This document shows positions 23,816 to 35,564 of a stretch of DNA of 50,013 nt, in pieces. The first letter of the stretch is position 1. Each line of letters opens with the position of its first letter. Both the position numbers and the translations under genes were made by a program. The stretch is from Dissophora ornata (lineage: Eukaryota > Mortierellomycota > Mortierellomycetes > Mortierellales > Mortierellaceae), in contig MU616697.1 in NCBI GenBank assembly GCA_025201705.1, positions 3,751 through 53,763 of the forward strand, read 5' to 3'. Under the pieces are notes generated by a model, which saw only the letters and a list, made by a program, of their open reading frames with translations, had not been told where the DNA came from and made no database searches.

Positions 23816-26551
23816 TTAGGCAGCAGGCGTGGTGCTCGAAGTGCTTGGCCTCGGGTTTGTTAGGTATGTTATGGCAATCACAGTCAATGCACCATCCATC
23901 GATTGCTGATACCGTCGCTTCTGCTGCTGCAGGCTGTTTGTCCAGGTTCTGCATCTGGTGTGAGATGAGTGAGCGTAAGCAAGGTCGCAGACGACACGAT
24001 TGAAGTTTGGTTCAGTTTGGCTTACTATTGTCGGTGTCTCCTGATACGTCCTCATATTCTCATCCATAGGGTTTCTTCCTCGTCTTTTGGCAGACTTTCG
24101 TTTATGTGATATGTCGTTGATCTGTTTGGCCGTCAGCTTGTTCGACTTTGGCAATGCGATTTGCTGCTGCTGCTCAGCGCCTCTACCATTGTTAGTATGG
24201 TTGTTGTTATCCGGATGGTTTACAGCATCATAATCAAGATTAGCAAACGTAATAGTAACTTCATGTCTAAATCAATTCAATCTGGATAGCTTGACAGAGA
24301 GCTCGTGTCATTGTTGATATAATAGTTGAGGAGTGTGCTGGTAAGGTAATGGGCCAAGGTTGATGACGAATCTAACGAGTCGGAAGCAGGCTCTTTCTTA
24401 ATGACAAGTCCAAACTTCCTGAGGTTATTCAAAGCTTGGCCGATGTTTTCATTTGATGAAGACATGATTGAGTGGGAGCAGGCATATGAGAGTCAGCCCT
24501 TGAAGTCTTTGTCATCTGGTGGCCGCATGGGGGCGCCTTGTAACCAGGCATTGTCATCCATATATTCGATGCTCATCGTGGTGGGGCAAGGTAAGATGGT
24601 GAAAATGGTCAACGAGTTAAATAATATACATTTATTCGCAACGGTCCCCGGCTTCACCCAGGACGGCCCAGTCTTCGCAAATCCCTCAAAGATCGGATCC
24701 TTTGACCTTGGTAAACTCTACCCGCTATTCATCATGGACACGTAACCTTTGGTAAGACCTCACGTTTCTTGGGTTGAGACCTGGATGGCATGGAAGGCGC
24801 CATTGAACATGGTTACCGTTACTGGGCAAAAGTGTAGTGTAAGCTACAGCCTTCGCACTCACATATTTAGAAATAATACCACCATAGGGCGAGAGTCGGC
24901 CAACTCGCCTTTTCTATTTTTCAATTCTTCAAGGCGACTGATTAACTCTGGCTTTCTAAGTCTTGACAGAGTCTTATTCAGGAACACCTGGGAGTCGATA
25001 TTCGCGTCGCCGGTACTTGGCATCGTCCATGCAAAAGACGTAGAAAAACACGACACGGATAAAAAGGATATCCCTTCGACTCTCGATTGAAAAGTATTCA
25101 ATCGCCAGGTAGGGTCTGGTCGATCAAATTTGGTTATCCACCACCACTAAGTCGTGGGCGCCAACAGAGTCTCTGCTCAGCCACCTCTGGCAGACCAACA
25201 GACACACGGCCGCATACTCGGCCTTGCCGCTCTACCCGCAACGTGACTTTGACTTTGGAGGCTCCTTGATGATGTGACAAAACGCCGCTGTGTTCGCCCC
25301 ACCGGAATGACTCTCTCTCTCTCTCCCCTCCCCAAACACTCACTTCCTCTCCTGGCTTTCCATACGCCTTCAAAATCATGTCCTTGTCCTTGAATACATT
25401 CTCAATACGGTAGATCGGATTGAGGGCAGTCTTCGACCGGAAAGGCTTCTTGGTGTCGTATGAAAGAAAATGTATTTGATTTTTGTTTGTCGAAATAAAA
25501 TTGTTCGAGACTTGCTGTCTGCATTGTGTGGCAAAGCAGGGGGTGTCATGGTGCATATCTCCTGCCGATCCTTGCATGCGTTATGATGATCGATGAACGC
25601 GAATTTCCGATCAAGGTATTCCCGTAAAGCGTTGGCTCCAAAAGAATCGTTTTCCTCTGACAATCGCTCCAGAATCGTAGTGTGCTTGCCACAAGAGGTT
25701 TGCCAAACAGACCCAGAAGCCCTAATGTAGTCCTTGTCTCCGTAAAAAAGAAACTTGATTAACGAGCCAAAGTGATGTGTAGCAGATCGGTAGCTGCTTG
25801 AAAGCTTATTATCTTCTTTGCTACTCCAGCTGCGGGATTGAGGTTTTTGATAGTTGTGCCCCAAAGGATTGGCGGTATGGCTCGTTCTTGAAGTCTGAAG
25901 AAGACATCGTTGAATCCTGTTTGGGGGCAAAAAGCAGGTCTGGCTGCCGCCGGTAGTCTAAGAAAATGGCCCCACCATTGCCGTATGTGTCCGGTGGCGA
26001 GTGGACTGGCATCCTCTTCATTGTCACCCTCCTCCACATTCACATCCATATCGATATCAACTTCATCTGCATCCGCGGACCCATCTACCAGCTATGCCAA
26101 AGGAAGATCTCCCATCTTCCAGTCGCACTTTGTCAAGGCTGGAAGATTGATAACAAAAAAATAATTACAAACGACGTTTGAGTTGTGAAGCGACTACAAT
26201 ATCGGCACAATGGCGCCATGTGTTGATGGGGAACAATACAAATGCGTTTGTTCTCCAAGTAGGGGTGATTCTACAAGTTCAAAAAAGGCGAATTCGACTC
26301 GAGGCGAACCGCGTCTGGGCCGTTTCGAGTTATTCGAATCAATTTTCTCATTGACGCGTGCGACGTATTCTTGAATAAACGCCTCCACGGTCTCCGCACG
26401 ACTTCGGTTGCTGTCCGAGGGTCCTGGCCATGAAGAAAGATCCATGTTCTTGACGACATCGATATTACTCGTCAAGCCAAAATAAGCAATATTGAAACAA
26501 GACCATCCAGGCTCGAGCAATCGAACAGGCAAGTGCGGCCCAGTCAAGCTT
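23816..26551 (-). CDS. Probable spliced gene, product not recognised (model unresolved)
   Basis: Several minus-strand segments read like protein and are flanked by splice signals, but I could not join them all. They are: 26551 to about 26275 (begins SLTGPHLPVRLLEPG, after an acceptor TTACAG); about 26090-25830 (an acidic stretch, then in another frame NGGAIFLDYRRQPDLLFAP); 25770-25330 (LIKFLFYGDKDYIRASG and, one frame over, IHFLSYDTKKPFRSKTALNP); 25070-24860 (LNKTLSRLRKPELISRLEEL); 24465-24277; and about 24262-24030 (HEVTITFANLDYDAVN to a basic KRKSAKRRGR patch). The last exon ends at a stop at 23816. The basic patch suggests a nuclear protein. The 5' exon is not identified. Frame changes inside segments could be small introns or real damage, so a pseudogene is possible. 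Confidence 0.4.
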
Positions 26552-27191
26552 CTGTAAGGTGGTCATAGTAGTTCTTGAGGTGGGATGGAACAGCAGAGAG
26601 GAAACCGCCGACCAAAGGCAGGCCAATGGCCATGATGGATAGCGAGCTAGGTTCGTGTTGATACACTGGCAGGCTTGATGAGTATTGTCGGCTGTGTGTC
26701 GCTCGATGGGACTTGCAAGTGACATTGGGAGGGGAAAAAAAAAAAAAAGAGCTATGCAGCAAAATGCGATAATTTTGTGTACGGTGGCGTTCGGAAGTGA
26801 ACAGATCGCATAAAGTTATTGCATGTTCCCGACAAGATCTGTTTGATCGCTGAGCATCTAGATTTCGCATCCACATCCTCCACTCAATCCTTCCGTGGTA
26901 GTTGTACAAGCTCGCCCCATAATACCCGTTTTGCAGCAGAAGCAGCAGAGTTTCCCCTCTCCCCTCTAAATCTTCGCTCTACCGACGCCTATTTCATTCT
27001 GTATGTGCATGTTTTTTGTAACCCACACCTGATCTGCTACTCCGCGTGCCTGATTTGTGCCGCTTTGAATGATCCCTTTCATTGCGTCCGATATCTATCT
27101 TCCTTGACCCATTGATTTACGCTCACACTTATCCGCCCATTATTAATATAATTCACAATGTCCGCATAGCAGGTAGAACTCCAATATCATA
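26552..27191. other. Divergent promoter region with an A14 tract
   Basis: This is the region between the unresolved minus-strand gene and NDUFA8. It contains 14 consecutive A at 26735-26748 and a CT-rich stretch near 26950-26985. The first exon of the minus-strand gene may lie here, for instance near 26640-26725, but no model closes in frame. Confidence 0.4.
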
Positions 27192-27461
27192 ATGTCAACC
27201 CATCGCGAGGCCACTTTTCTCTCCACGGGCAAGTTTGTTGACCCCACCCCTGCTCCTTCCGAGACCGCTCACCCTGAAGTTGGCACGACCTCTGCACCTC
27301 TCAAGTCGGCTGCTTTCTTTATCGGCGCCTATTGCAAGGACTACAATGAAGACTTTATGCTCTGCAAGAATGAAAACAACGATCCAGCTCACTGCTTGAA
27401 GGAGGGTCGCAAGGTCACACGTTGCGCCATGGACTTGTACGTATTAAGGCTATGATCCTTT

Positions 27462-27501
<40 letters not shown>

Positions 27502-28054
27502 GGAAAAGGAAAAGGGAGAAGAGAAAAAACGCGTCAACATATCCTGGACATGCCAAACATCCATGGCTCTTGAAAGCGGGCGGCGACTCACGACAGTCGG
27601 AAGCCTAGATCCGTGGTACAAATGACAAATCATACTGGCCAAGGAAGGCTAACTGACCAATGACCAATAATGCGTATTATGCGCCTCATTTCCTACCCGC
27701 GTAGGATTTCTAAGCTCAGAGAGAACTGCGAAAAGGAGTGGGAAGCCCACTACCAATGCTTGGAGAAGCATAACCAGGAGTACTACGCCTGTCGCAAGCC
27801 GGAGAGAACCTTTAACGAGTGTGTGTTTTCCAAGCTGGTATGTAGCTCACGCTTTGCATTTTGTAATATGTGATGTGTTATCTATCACGCAGCAGATCAA
27901 CTCTGGATGTGCTGGAAATGCTTTCACTAGAGTAGATGAGTGGATACTGATGTCCATTACATTTACGAAAATCTTGCTTTAGAAACTCGAGAAAGTCATT
28001 CCTGGAGCAGCAGACACTCCTATTCACCTTCGCCAGAACACCATTTACAATTAG
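27192..28054 (+). CDS. NDUFA8: NADH:ubiquinone oxidoreductase (complex I) subunit NDUFA8
   Basis: Three exons (27192-27436, 27705-27837, 27983-28054) give 149 residues. Four CX9C motifs are visible (CKDYNEDFMLC, CLKEGRKVTRC, CEKEWEAHYQC, CRKPERTFNEC), which is the double CHCH arrangement of NDUFA8 (19-21 kDa subunit). Such proteins enter the mitochondrial intermembrane space through the Mia40 disulfide relay and sit on the intermembrane-space face of complex I. There is no cleavable presequence, as expected. The third exon was placed by the family-typical ending with TPIHLRQNTIY. The first intron is long for this window (268 nt) and holds T10 followed by A32. Confidence 0.92.
27459..27500 (+). 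repeat. T10-A32 homopolymer pair inside an NDUFA8 intron
   Basis: Ten T are followed immediately by 32 A in the first NDUFA8 intron. The T10 and part of the A32 are self-complementary, so a hairpin is possible. The length is likely to vary between isolates and to be error-prone in sequencing. Confidence 0.9.
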
Positions 28055-28134
28055 ACAAAAGAGAGACTTGGAGACTTTATTTGCCGAATATGTCCCACCC
28101 CTCCTACTCCCAAGATTACATTGAGCACCAGGAA

Positions 28135-28140
28135 AATAAA
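28135..28140 (+). terminator. Polyadenylation signal of NDUFA8
   Basis: AATAAA lies 80 bases after the stop. The convergent sugar transporter gene ends only 30 bp further on. Confidence 0.55.
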
Positions 28141-28170
28141 ATATAAATTCGTGTTTATCAAAAATAAAAC

Positions 28171-29817
28171 CTAGCGGATTGTTCGTGAAGCTCGCGAAGG
28201 CACGCCCATCTCTGCCATGACACTTTCAATAGACCGGCCTCTCGTCTCGGGTACAAAGTATCCGATAAAGATCACACCGAAGATATTAAATGCCCCAAAT
28301 AATATAAAAGTTCCATTACCCATGCCCTTGGTCATAGACGGGAATACTAGCCCGATTATGAAGTTGGTACCCCAGTTAACGCCTGTTCCAATGCTTGACG
28401 CTGATGAGAGTGCATAAGTTGGGAGCATTTCCGAGAGTAACATCCAGGGGATAGGACCGAGGGCAATGGCGAACAAAGCAATATACAGGAAGACAGCCAC
28501 GACAACCAAATGACCTAGGTTACAGTAGGCACCGATGACGAGGAGGAGTGCGGAAACACTCATGCCCGTAAAAGACGCCATCAGCAAGGTCTTGCGGTTA
28601 AAACGATCAATCAGGTAGACCGAGAGGGCCGTTGCGAGTAAGTTACAGCACGAGACGCCGATTGTGATGTACTTGGAGTTGCCGGACCCAAAAACATTGC
28701 CAAGGAACGACGTCGAATAATAGACCAGACCATTGATCCCGGAAGCCTGCTGAAGGAAATGGACCATTATTCCTATGGCTGCCAGTCCACGACATTCAGA
28801 TTGGAAAAGCTCCAAGATTCCGTAGGGCTCATGGTTGACTCGAGGGGACGGTGAGCCGTCGTTCTCAAGCGCATCATGAGACTGAACGACTTTGGAGTCG
28901 CGGGGAATATTTTCCGGGTCGTGGTCTGTTGTCTTTTCGTCATCTTGCTCTCCGAGGAGCAAGATTTTCATGTCGTTCAACTCGAGATGGATTTCGATGT
29001 CCGCCTCAGGGCCTCTGAGCTTTCGCAGGGCGTCTTGAGCTTCCTTAATGCGCTGTTGGCAAACAAGATGTCTTGGACTCTCTACCATTGTGGGTAAGAT
29101 TAAGCACTGCAGCAGCGCCGGGATTGCATTCGCCGCCAGAACGATGCGCCATCCGGGTGGAGAACTCCAGGCGAGGCCAACCAAATTGGAAATGACTAGT
29201 CCGATGACGAGAAAGAACTGATGGAAAGTCCCCAAGGTCCCTCTTGCATGAGCCGTTGCAATCTCGCTTAAATATGTCGGAGCTGCAACACCGCCCACTC
29301 CACAGGCGAATCCAATGACAATGCGCCCAATCACGAACTGCGCCTGATTATATGTTAAGCCGAGGATTAAGGCCCCAAGGATAAAAGCGACGTTGCCAAC
29401 CAGCATGGTCTTAACGCGCCCAATCTTGTTCTGGATCCCACCTCCCATCAGTCCTCCTGCGCAGGCACCCAAACAGAAAGAACCAACCGCAAACCCCTAA
29501 TGCAACATAAAATAGCACGTGGGCATTTATGAGTCCGCTGTCATTCCTGGCTTCATTTGATCGTCCTTGTCGTTCTACACAGCACGAAAAGAGGAGCAAG
29601 CAATTACCCAAATGAGATCTGAAAACTCGAAGCAGTTTGGGAACCCGGCCTGAATCGTATAAGGATGGGGTCCGCAATCTCCATCTTCACCTCTGATCGC
29701 GGCTTCTGGGATGTTAGGCGATCCAATCACATATCCGATCGAAATCGAGGTTAGGCATGTTGCTAGCGCGCAGTAGAGCATACGCCGAGGATATATTGTC
29801 AGTGTCCGCGAGTCCAT
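28171..29817 (-). CDS. MFS sugar transporter (Sugar_tr / GLUT-like)
   Basis: Two exons (29817-29608 and 29496-28171, intron of 111 nt) give 511 residues with about 12 membrane spans. Family signatures in order are: GGLMGG with NKIGR after the second helix; RIVIGFACGVGGVAAPTYLSE; PESPRHL; QQASGINGLVYYSTSF in helix 7; and PETRGRSIE after the last helix. This matches the glucose and hexose transporter branch of the major facilitator superfamily, which moves sugars across the plasma membrane. The central loop is long and acidic (about residues 220-265), longer than in typical GLUTs. The QQASGIN in helix 7 differs from the QLSGIN of glucose-selective GLUTs, so substrate is not certain. The first exon holds helix 1 (ALATCLTSISIGYVIGSPN). 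Confidence 0.93.
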
Positions 29818-31452
29818 ATTCGCGAAGCCCCTTGGTCAATTGGATGGATAGATGATTGTGATGGAGAAAGAGAGGGGAAAAAAACACGAAGCGATGGAGG
29901 GACTAAAAAGTGAGAAGAATACATGTGGCAAGGGGCTTTATGTAGTCAAAAAAACATAAATAGACAGGTGGATAACCTTATGTGAAAGAAAACCACAAAC
30001 GAATGTCGCCCGTGGGGCAGAAAGTTATTTTTCACTCCATCCTGCACAAAAACTAAGCGGGTCTTTCCATTCCCGGTGTGTACAGCGTCGCCCTGTGTCC
30101 AGAGAGCGGGATACATGGTAACTTCGAGGAGAGGATCATAAGGCAGAACGCCCCACATACTAACAGGACATGTGGGAAAATACGCTATCGCTTATCACTT
30201 CTGTTTGTTTACTTTGGAGCGTTTCCCATTGAGCGATCGAGCAGTCTGGTGCATTTATTGCTTGCAGAAGATGATCTTGCTCACCTTTCTATTCTCCCCT
30301 TTCCCTCCTTGCTCTCCTTTTCGTTCATGGGTTGCGCTGCATGGGCCGCGCTGCATAGACTTGTATTTGTGAGGTCGTAGAAATGAGAAGGCGCAACAGT
30401 TGTTGCCCATATTTCGAAGAGTAAGGTTGAGCATGCATGGGCATTTGATATGCCTTCGGTTAATGACCTTAAAAAGCTTCAGTTGTGGTCTCGGCACAAG
30501 AATCCTTTTGGTGTTTGGGTGGTGAGTCACAATGAATGGCAACTGGCAACTCCCCATGTTATGTGCGTCCAATATACCGCAGTGGACCCATCTGTTACAA
30601 CCTTCTAGCACTGCTTGCAGGCACATGTAGGCAGTTTTATGTTCTGCAACCTGTGATTATGCGCAGCCAGCTTCGCCCAATTGTTGCATCGGGATAACAG
30701 CCTACATCTCGTGAACTTTTAGAAGCTGGAGAGTCGTAGTACGCTCTTTCAGCTTCATTCGTCTCTACGATATCATAATCCTGCTCTGCTGCTGACAGTT
30801 GGACATGAATAATCACTCTCGGCCGGTGTTATCTTGGCGAGGCATTCGCGGTGAGATGTTCCAGAAAATGCAACAGGCAGTGTAGGCTATTCATTATTCG
30901 TGGTCTGTTAAGAGGAGCACTACTGCCGAGTTAATCGTCTATGAAAGCCTGGTCATCAGTCTTTCCAAGATGGTCGCGCTTGACGCTGCTTATGTCGTTG
31001 TGGACTTCGAGGGTCCAGCTACTGTAATATAGTTTCGTAAGGGCGGAAAGAGGTAGCCCTGATTACGACTTTGTTACGGTGCAACGACCGTGTCGTAAGC
31101 GAGGAAACCGCGCTCATTGTGTTTTGTGTCGCCATCGGGCATCTTTTTTTAGAGATCAGACATTCTGTCTCGAATCATATTCTTCAAGGATCTTCCACAA
31201 ACGCTTTTTAGTATCATATTACATTGAGCGCGACTATGAAGCTGACTTAATTTCACAGCGTCATAGTCTACGCATCGTCCTAGTGTAACCTGGGGAAATA
31301 CCCCTTCACTGTCCTCAATTCAGTCCTATCCCCTGACAGCAATGTGGGCACGAGAATATCGCCATTAAAAACTGTCAAACGGAAAAAAAAATGGAGCCAA
31401 GGGATAATATTGTGTACAGCTTTATATACTAATTGAAGAAATACAAAAGACC
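29818..31452. other. Long gene-free region
   Basis: About 1.6 kb lies between the start of the sugar transporter and the end of the zinc-finger gene. Only short unsupported ORFs occur. It must include the transporter promoter and the zinc-finger 3' end. I see no tRNA, repeat family or mobile-element signature. Confidence 0.4.
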
Positions 31453-32853
31453 CTACTGCTCGTCATCTTCCTTATCAGCGCCACATCCACGCTTGTCGTG
31501 ACGCTTTAGTTTGTCTAGCCTTCCAAAACGCTCACCGCACTGGTCACACCCATAGCGGCCGACCTCCTCGTGGACGTTGCGCACATGACGGACGTAGTCT
31601 GTCCTTCGCTTGAAGGGTCGACCGCAGATTCCACACAAAAATGCAGGAACCTTCAGATGACAGCGAGAATGAGAAGCAAGTTCGCCCTTGGTGGGAAAGG
31701 CCTTCTCACATTCCGGGCACTGAAATCGTCTTGGGGCAGGTGTCGCACCTGAGACTCCTTGTTCTGATGTCCGAGCTACGCGAGGTTCATATGGCGCCTT
31801 ACGAGAACGGAAGTTGGCCGGCCGATTTGAGCGAGTCGTGGGCTGTGGCTGCATTGCAAAGTGGTCTCCATACATTGGTATAGGTCCTCCTGGGTAGCGG
31901 CCGTCAGCTGTGCCAGAGAATCCATAATGAGGTGTTGTAGGCGGCGTAGGCGTGAAGGAGTTTGCTGTTTCCTGGGTCGCGTATGCAGGCGTGTATGATC
32001 CATTAGAGATCGGGCTGTGAGACCCGATGCTGTAAGGCGAGGAAATCTGGTTCTGGCCATGGTAGAAGGATGTTGGTGGGGACGCAGGGACAGAGTACTG
32101 ATGATCGACCAGCGAATTCATAGTACGTTGTGGAAAGGTGAGGATGGTGGGGGAGCCAGAGGGGTCCGGGCTTTGGCTACTGTAGTGATGCGATTGAGGA
32201 GAGTGACCTTGAGCTGATTCCGCAGCAAACACGGACTGTTCCATGGGTTTAGCATTTCCAGCATGCTTGAAAGAATATGCCTGAGTGTGGTACTGAGGAA
32301 TGTTATAGGGGTAAGGCATAGTCTCCTCAAAAATCAAGGTTGGCTGACTCATGGTTGAGAACGACGTCATAGGTGACATGGGCGAGGACATGGTAGCCAA
32401 AGTTGGGGCCATGCCGGCAGGGACCGGGGAACCATCAGAGGGTGTCATTGGAGAAAGCGAGGCAACGGGAGACATAGGGAAGGTCGAGACTGGCAGGGAC
32501 CCTGCAGAGGTCTGGAATGACTGGAGAGTAGGTGAGCTATCCTGATACGGGTAGCCTTGGTACTGGTCAGTTCCATTTTGCTGCTGCTGGTGCTCCGAGG
32601 TGTTGAGAATCCTGTTAAGTCTCATGCGGTTGCGAGGCTGCTTGGCGCCCGGGCCAGCCGAGGCGAAGTCCTTGTCATCCTCGACATAGAAATCTCTGGG
32701 ATCTGCTCCAAGCTTGGGAACCATGAACATCTCCTCCGCGTAGGCACCGCCGCTACATGTGCGTTGGTGGAACTCATGACGGGGACCAGGCGCGCCAAAG
32801 TCAATCTCGCGTCCGAGAGGCGCAGGCGTGAAGTAGGTTGTTCCAAAAGACAT
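31453..32853 (-). CDS. C2H2 zinc-finger protein, probable transcription factor
   Basis: A single exon encodes 466 residues. Residues 1 to about 370 are rich in Pro, Ser, Thr, Met and Gln, typical of a disordered activation region, with a short Gln run. Three zinc fingers lie at the C-terminus. Fingers 1 and 2 (about 377-399 and 406-428) are classical C2H2; finger 3 (about 434-457, CDQC...HDKRGC) is C2HC. The linkers do not match the TGEKP consensus. A cluster of fingers at the very C-terminus after a long disordered region fits a sequence-specific regulator, but I cannot assign an orthologue. The start at 32853 is the first ATG of the open frame. Confidence 0.88.
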   Translation of the reverse strand: MSFGTTYFTPAPLGREIDFGAPGPRHEFHQRTCSGGAYAEEMFMVPKLGADPRDFYVEDDKDFASAGPGAKQPRNRMRLNRILNTSEHQQQQNGTDQYQGYPYQDSSPTLQSFQTSAGSLPVSTFPMSPVASLSPMTPSDGSPVPAGMAPTLATMSSPMSPMTSFSTMSQPTLIFEETMPYPYNIPQYHTQAYSFKHAGNAKPMEQSVFAAESAQGHSPQSHHYSSQSPDPSGSPTILTFPQRTMNSLVDHQYSVPASPPTSFYHGQNQISSPYSIGSHSPISNGSYTPAYATQETANSFTPTPPTTPHYGFSGTADGRYPGGPIPMYGDHFAMQPQPTTRSNRPANFRSRKAPYEPRVARTSEQGVSGATPAPRRFQCPECEKAFPTKGELASHSRCHLKVPAFLCGICGRPFKRRTDYVRHVRNVHEEVGRYGCDQCGERFGRLDKLKRHDKRGCGADKEDDEQ

Positions 32854-35564
32854 TGTATCAATCTATAGCGCATGCAGGTAAAGAGGGGTCACCTTTCAGT
32901 TAAACAATACTCGCTATCAAAATTAGGCTGCATGAGACATGGCGTATCAGAGGGGCTCCTCTGTTATTTATATCATTTTACGCGCACCCCAGAAACATGG
33001 CGAGTTAAAAAGAATAAAAAAAGGGGCAGCAAACAGGAGGGGCACACAAGAGCGATACTCGAAACATCAGGAACAAGGAGCGCGTCCTTTCAAACCCTCC
33101 GCACTACAATATTCAGGCCAGAAGCTTACCAATTTGCTAGAAAATACACGCAGGGTCGGGAGCGTAGAGGAATAATTCGAAAGAAGTTATCAAGGCGGAG
33201 GAAAGCGCTTGACTGATAGGGGTAATATGTTGAAAGGTAGACTGTCGGGGGGAGAAGGAGGTACGACAGTAAGGGGAAGTGCGAGAGAGACGGAAGGGAA
33301 GTTGAAAAAAGAGTTGCTCGAGGGCAAGGTGAACGTTAGAGCTAAGTAGGTAGGAAGGGATAGTGAGCGATCACTATTGAGGGTTGCAGTTGATGCAGGG
33401 TGGGGTTCGTTAATGAGGGATGTGAAAGAAACGGGTCGGTGCTCTCTGTGCGGTGCTGTCAGATGGCGAGGTCAAGTGTGGGAGGGGTTGCGAAGATTCA
33501 GAGAGAGGGTAATGGTATTGGCTAGGAGCTCATAAGATGGTGGCGGGTGATGACAGGGAGGGATGGAGACAGTTGGGGCCAAGCGTGGAGAGAGGGTGGG
33601 GGAGAGGAGGTAAGGACAAAGAGAAGAAGACAAAAAGACAGCGGAAAATAAGAGGGAAAAAAAGCGACCATCGGTGGAGGGAAGAGCAGGCGGCATAGCG
33701 CGGGGGCTAGAAGGCAATTGCGGACATAAGCAACGCCAACAACCAATTGGCTGACACTGAATCGGATGCAGTTCAGCTCGGCCCGGCACTCAAACAGGAA
33801 CAACATCACAGCATAAAAGTTTCAACAGTGAACACCCGACAGAACTACATTTGGGTCATTCAGGCCTAGCCTTTGGTTAAGTACTAGCAAACACGTAATA
33901 CAATTGATTGCATACACAACTCTATTATTGTTCATGGTTCAATGCTGCTGATATGTTGATGGAGGGCACCACACAGATGCAATATATTGGGCAGGAGGAC
34001 TTTGCTCCAATCAGACATGGGCAAGCTCTAGCATGACAGGCACTCACCCGTGTCTCCTCTGACGCAAAGCAATACAAATCAACAAAAGCAAACAAAAAAC
34101 TGATGCTTGCCAGAGTAAACAACAAGCGCAGACCCAAATAAATTGGCCAAATCTATCTAATCCACATTTGCATGGAAACATCCATGGATCCATTCTCAGT
34201 CAATTCAAAGGTTCAAAGGTCACGTCATTCATTTGTACAGTATTGTACCCATGTCGGCCATTTCATACAAAATGGCAACCGGATATTAAGGACAGTGCGA
34301 CTCCTCTGCTTGAACAGCATGCTCATACGCTGCAGCTCGAACCTGCCCCTTTCGTCTCCTTTCTTGTCACATCCGCAATCCAGATGAATGTAAAATGCCG
34401 CTAGGCTATGGCGTACACTTTGTTTTTTTTTAGATTTTTTATTTTGCCGCTAAGGTGCAAGCAAAAAGTATGTTCAAGGCGCGGAGCGCCGTGGTCACGA
34501 TGCAAACAAGTTCATAATTTAGGGCGGCAACCAAGGGGGGGCTCGACATGTATACTAGACTATACACTGCATTATTGTTCGTTAGTCTATCAACAACAGA
34601 AAAACAAAGGCTGCTCCTTTGAGAGAAAAACAAAGCTCTTCTTGGTGGATGCACCTCTGCATCGGGCGCTGTGCCTTTGCCTACAACAGCTGAAATCTCT
34701 TGAAGACACAAATGCAATATGACACCAGACGTCTGGACTTTGCGGTCTGGCATCTGCAGAGCACACTTTGTTGAGTTGTGAGTTGTATGTAGAGCAAGAC
34801 GGGTTTGGTTATGATGACCAGATTGGTCAAGTCATGCTTGCATCGCAACGATGAGCGCTCTGTTCAACCTCGTCATCTTCGGCTCTTTTTAGAGCACTCT
34901 ATTTCCCGACACTCAACCGTAGTACCTCGCGTTGGTCGAACCAGTCCGCCATCATTGTGTGCATTAAGCATTCTTGGCCATGGTGGATCTAGCTGCTGCA
35001 CACGTGACATACACACACAAACAAAGAAGACGGTTGCAAGGAAGCAGGGGTGCTCTTTGGATTGGCGCAGAGGTGACTGAACACAGTACCACATGCGGCG
35101 GGACCAGTGAGAAAACGCGGGAGTGTCTAACTCTCGGTGGGAAAATAAGGGAAACTGGCCAATGCATTCCACCCTAAAAGACATGGGCCTATTTCTCCTC
35201 AGTTGTTCTCTGCCCACTCATCTCCTGCACGAATTCCTCACAATCAACAGCTCTGTGACGCACCTCAAGCTGAGATCCGTAGTGTCGCAGTGATTTCGGT
35301 ATGTAGTGTACATGGCCTTCAAGTCGTGATTGTATTTATTTTGGATTCACGAAGCAGACAAACACTCTACTGTGAATGACATTCACAATTAAGGCCGAGC
35401 TATGCACGCCAAGCTGCTTTCCTTATAGCGCTCCAGTTGTTCTGAGGAAATCCGCATCAACACTAATATTAATAGCATGGCTATATTCAATGTTATAGTT
35501 CTATGAAAACTGCCCATAGGTCGAACAGTACTTCGGATCGAAATTCTCAGTGGTCGTTCTAATA
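32854..35564. other. 2.7-kb gene-free region with a long purine-rich tract
   Basis: This is a divergent region between the zinc-finger gene and the methyltransferase gene. The plus strand is strongly purine-rich from about 33230 to 33680, so on the zinc-finger gene's sense strand it is a pyrimidine-rich leader or core promoter. From 33800 to 35560 I see no coding signal, tRNA or repeat. Confidence 0.45.
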
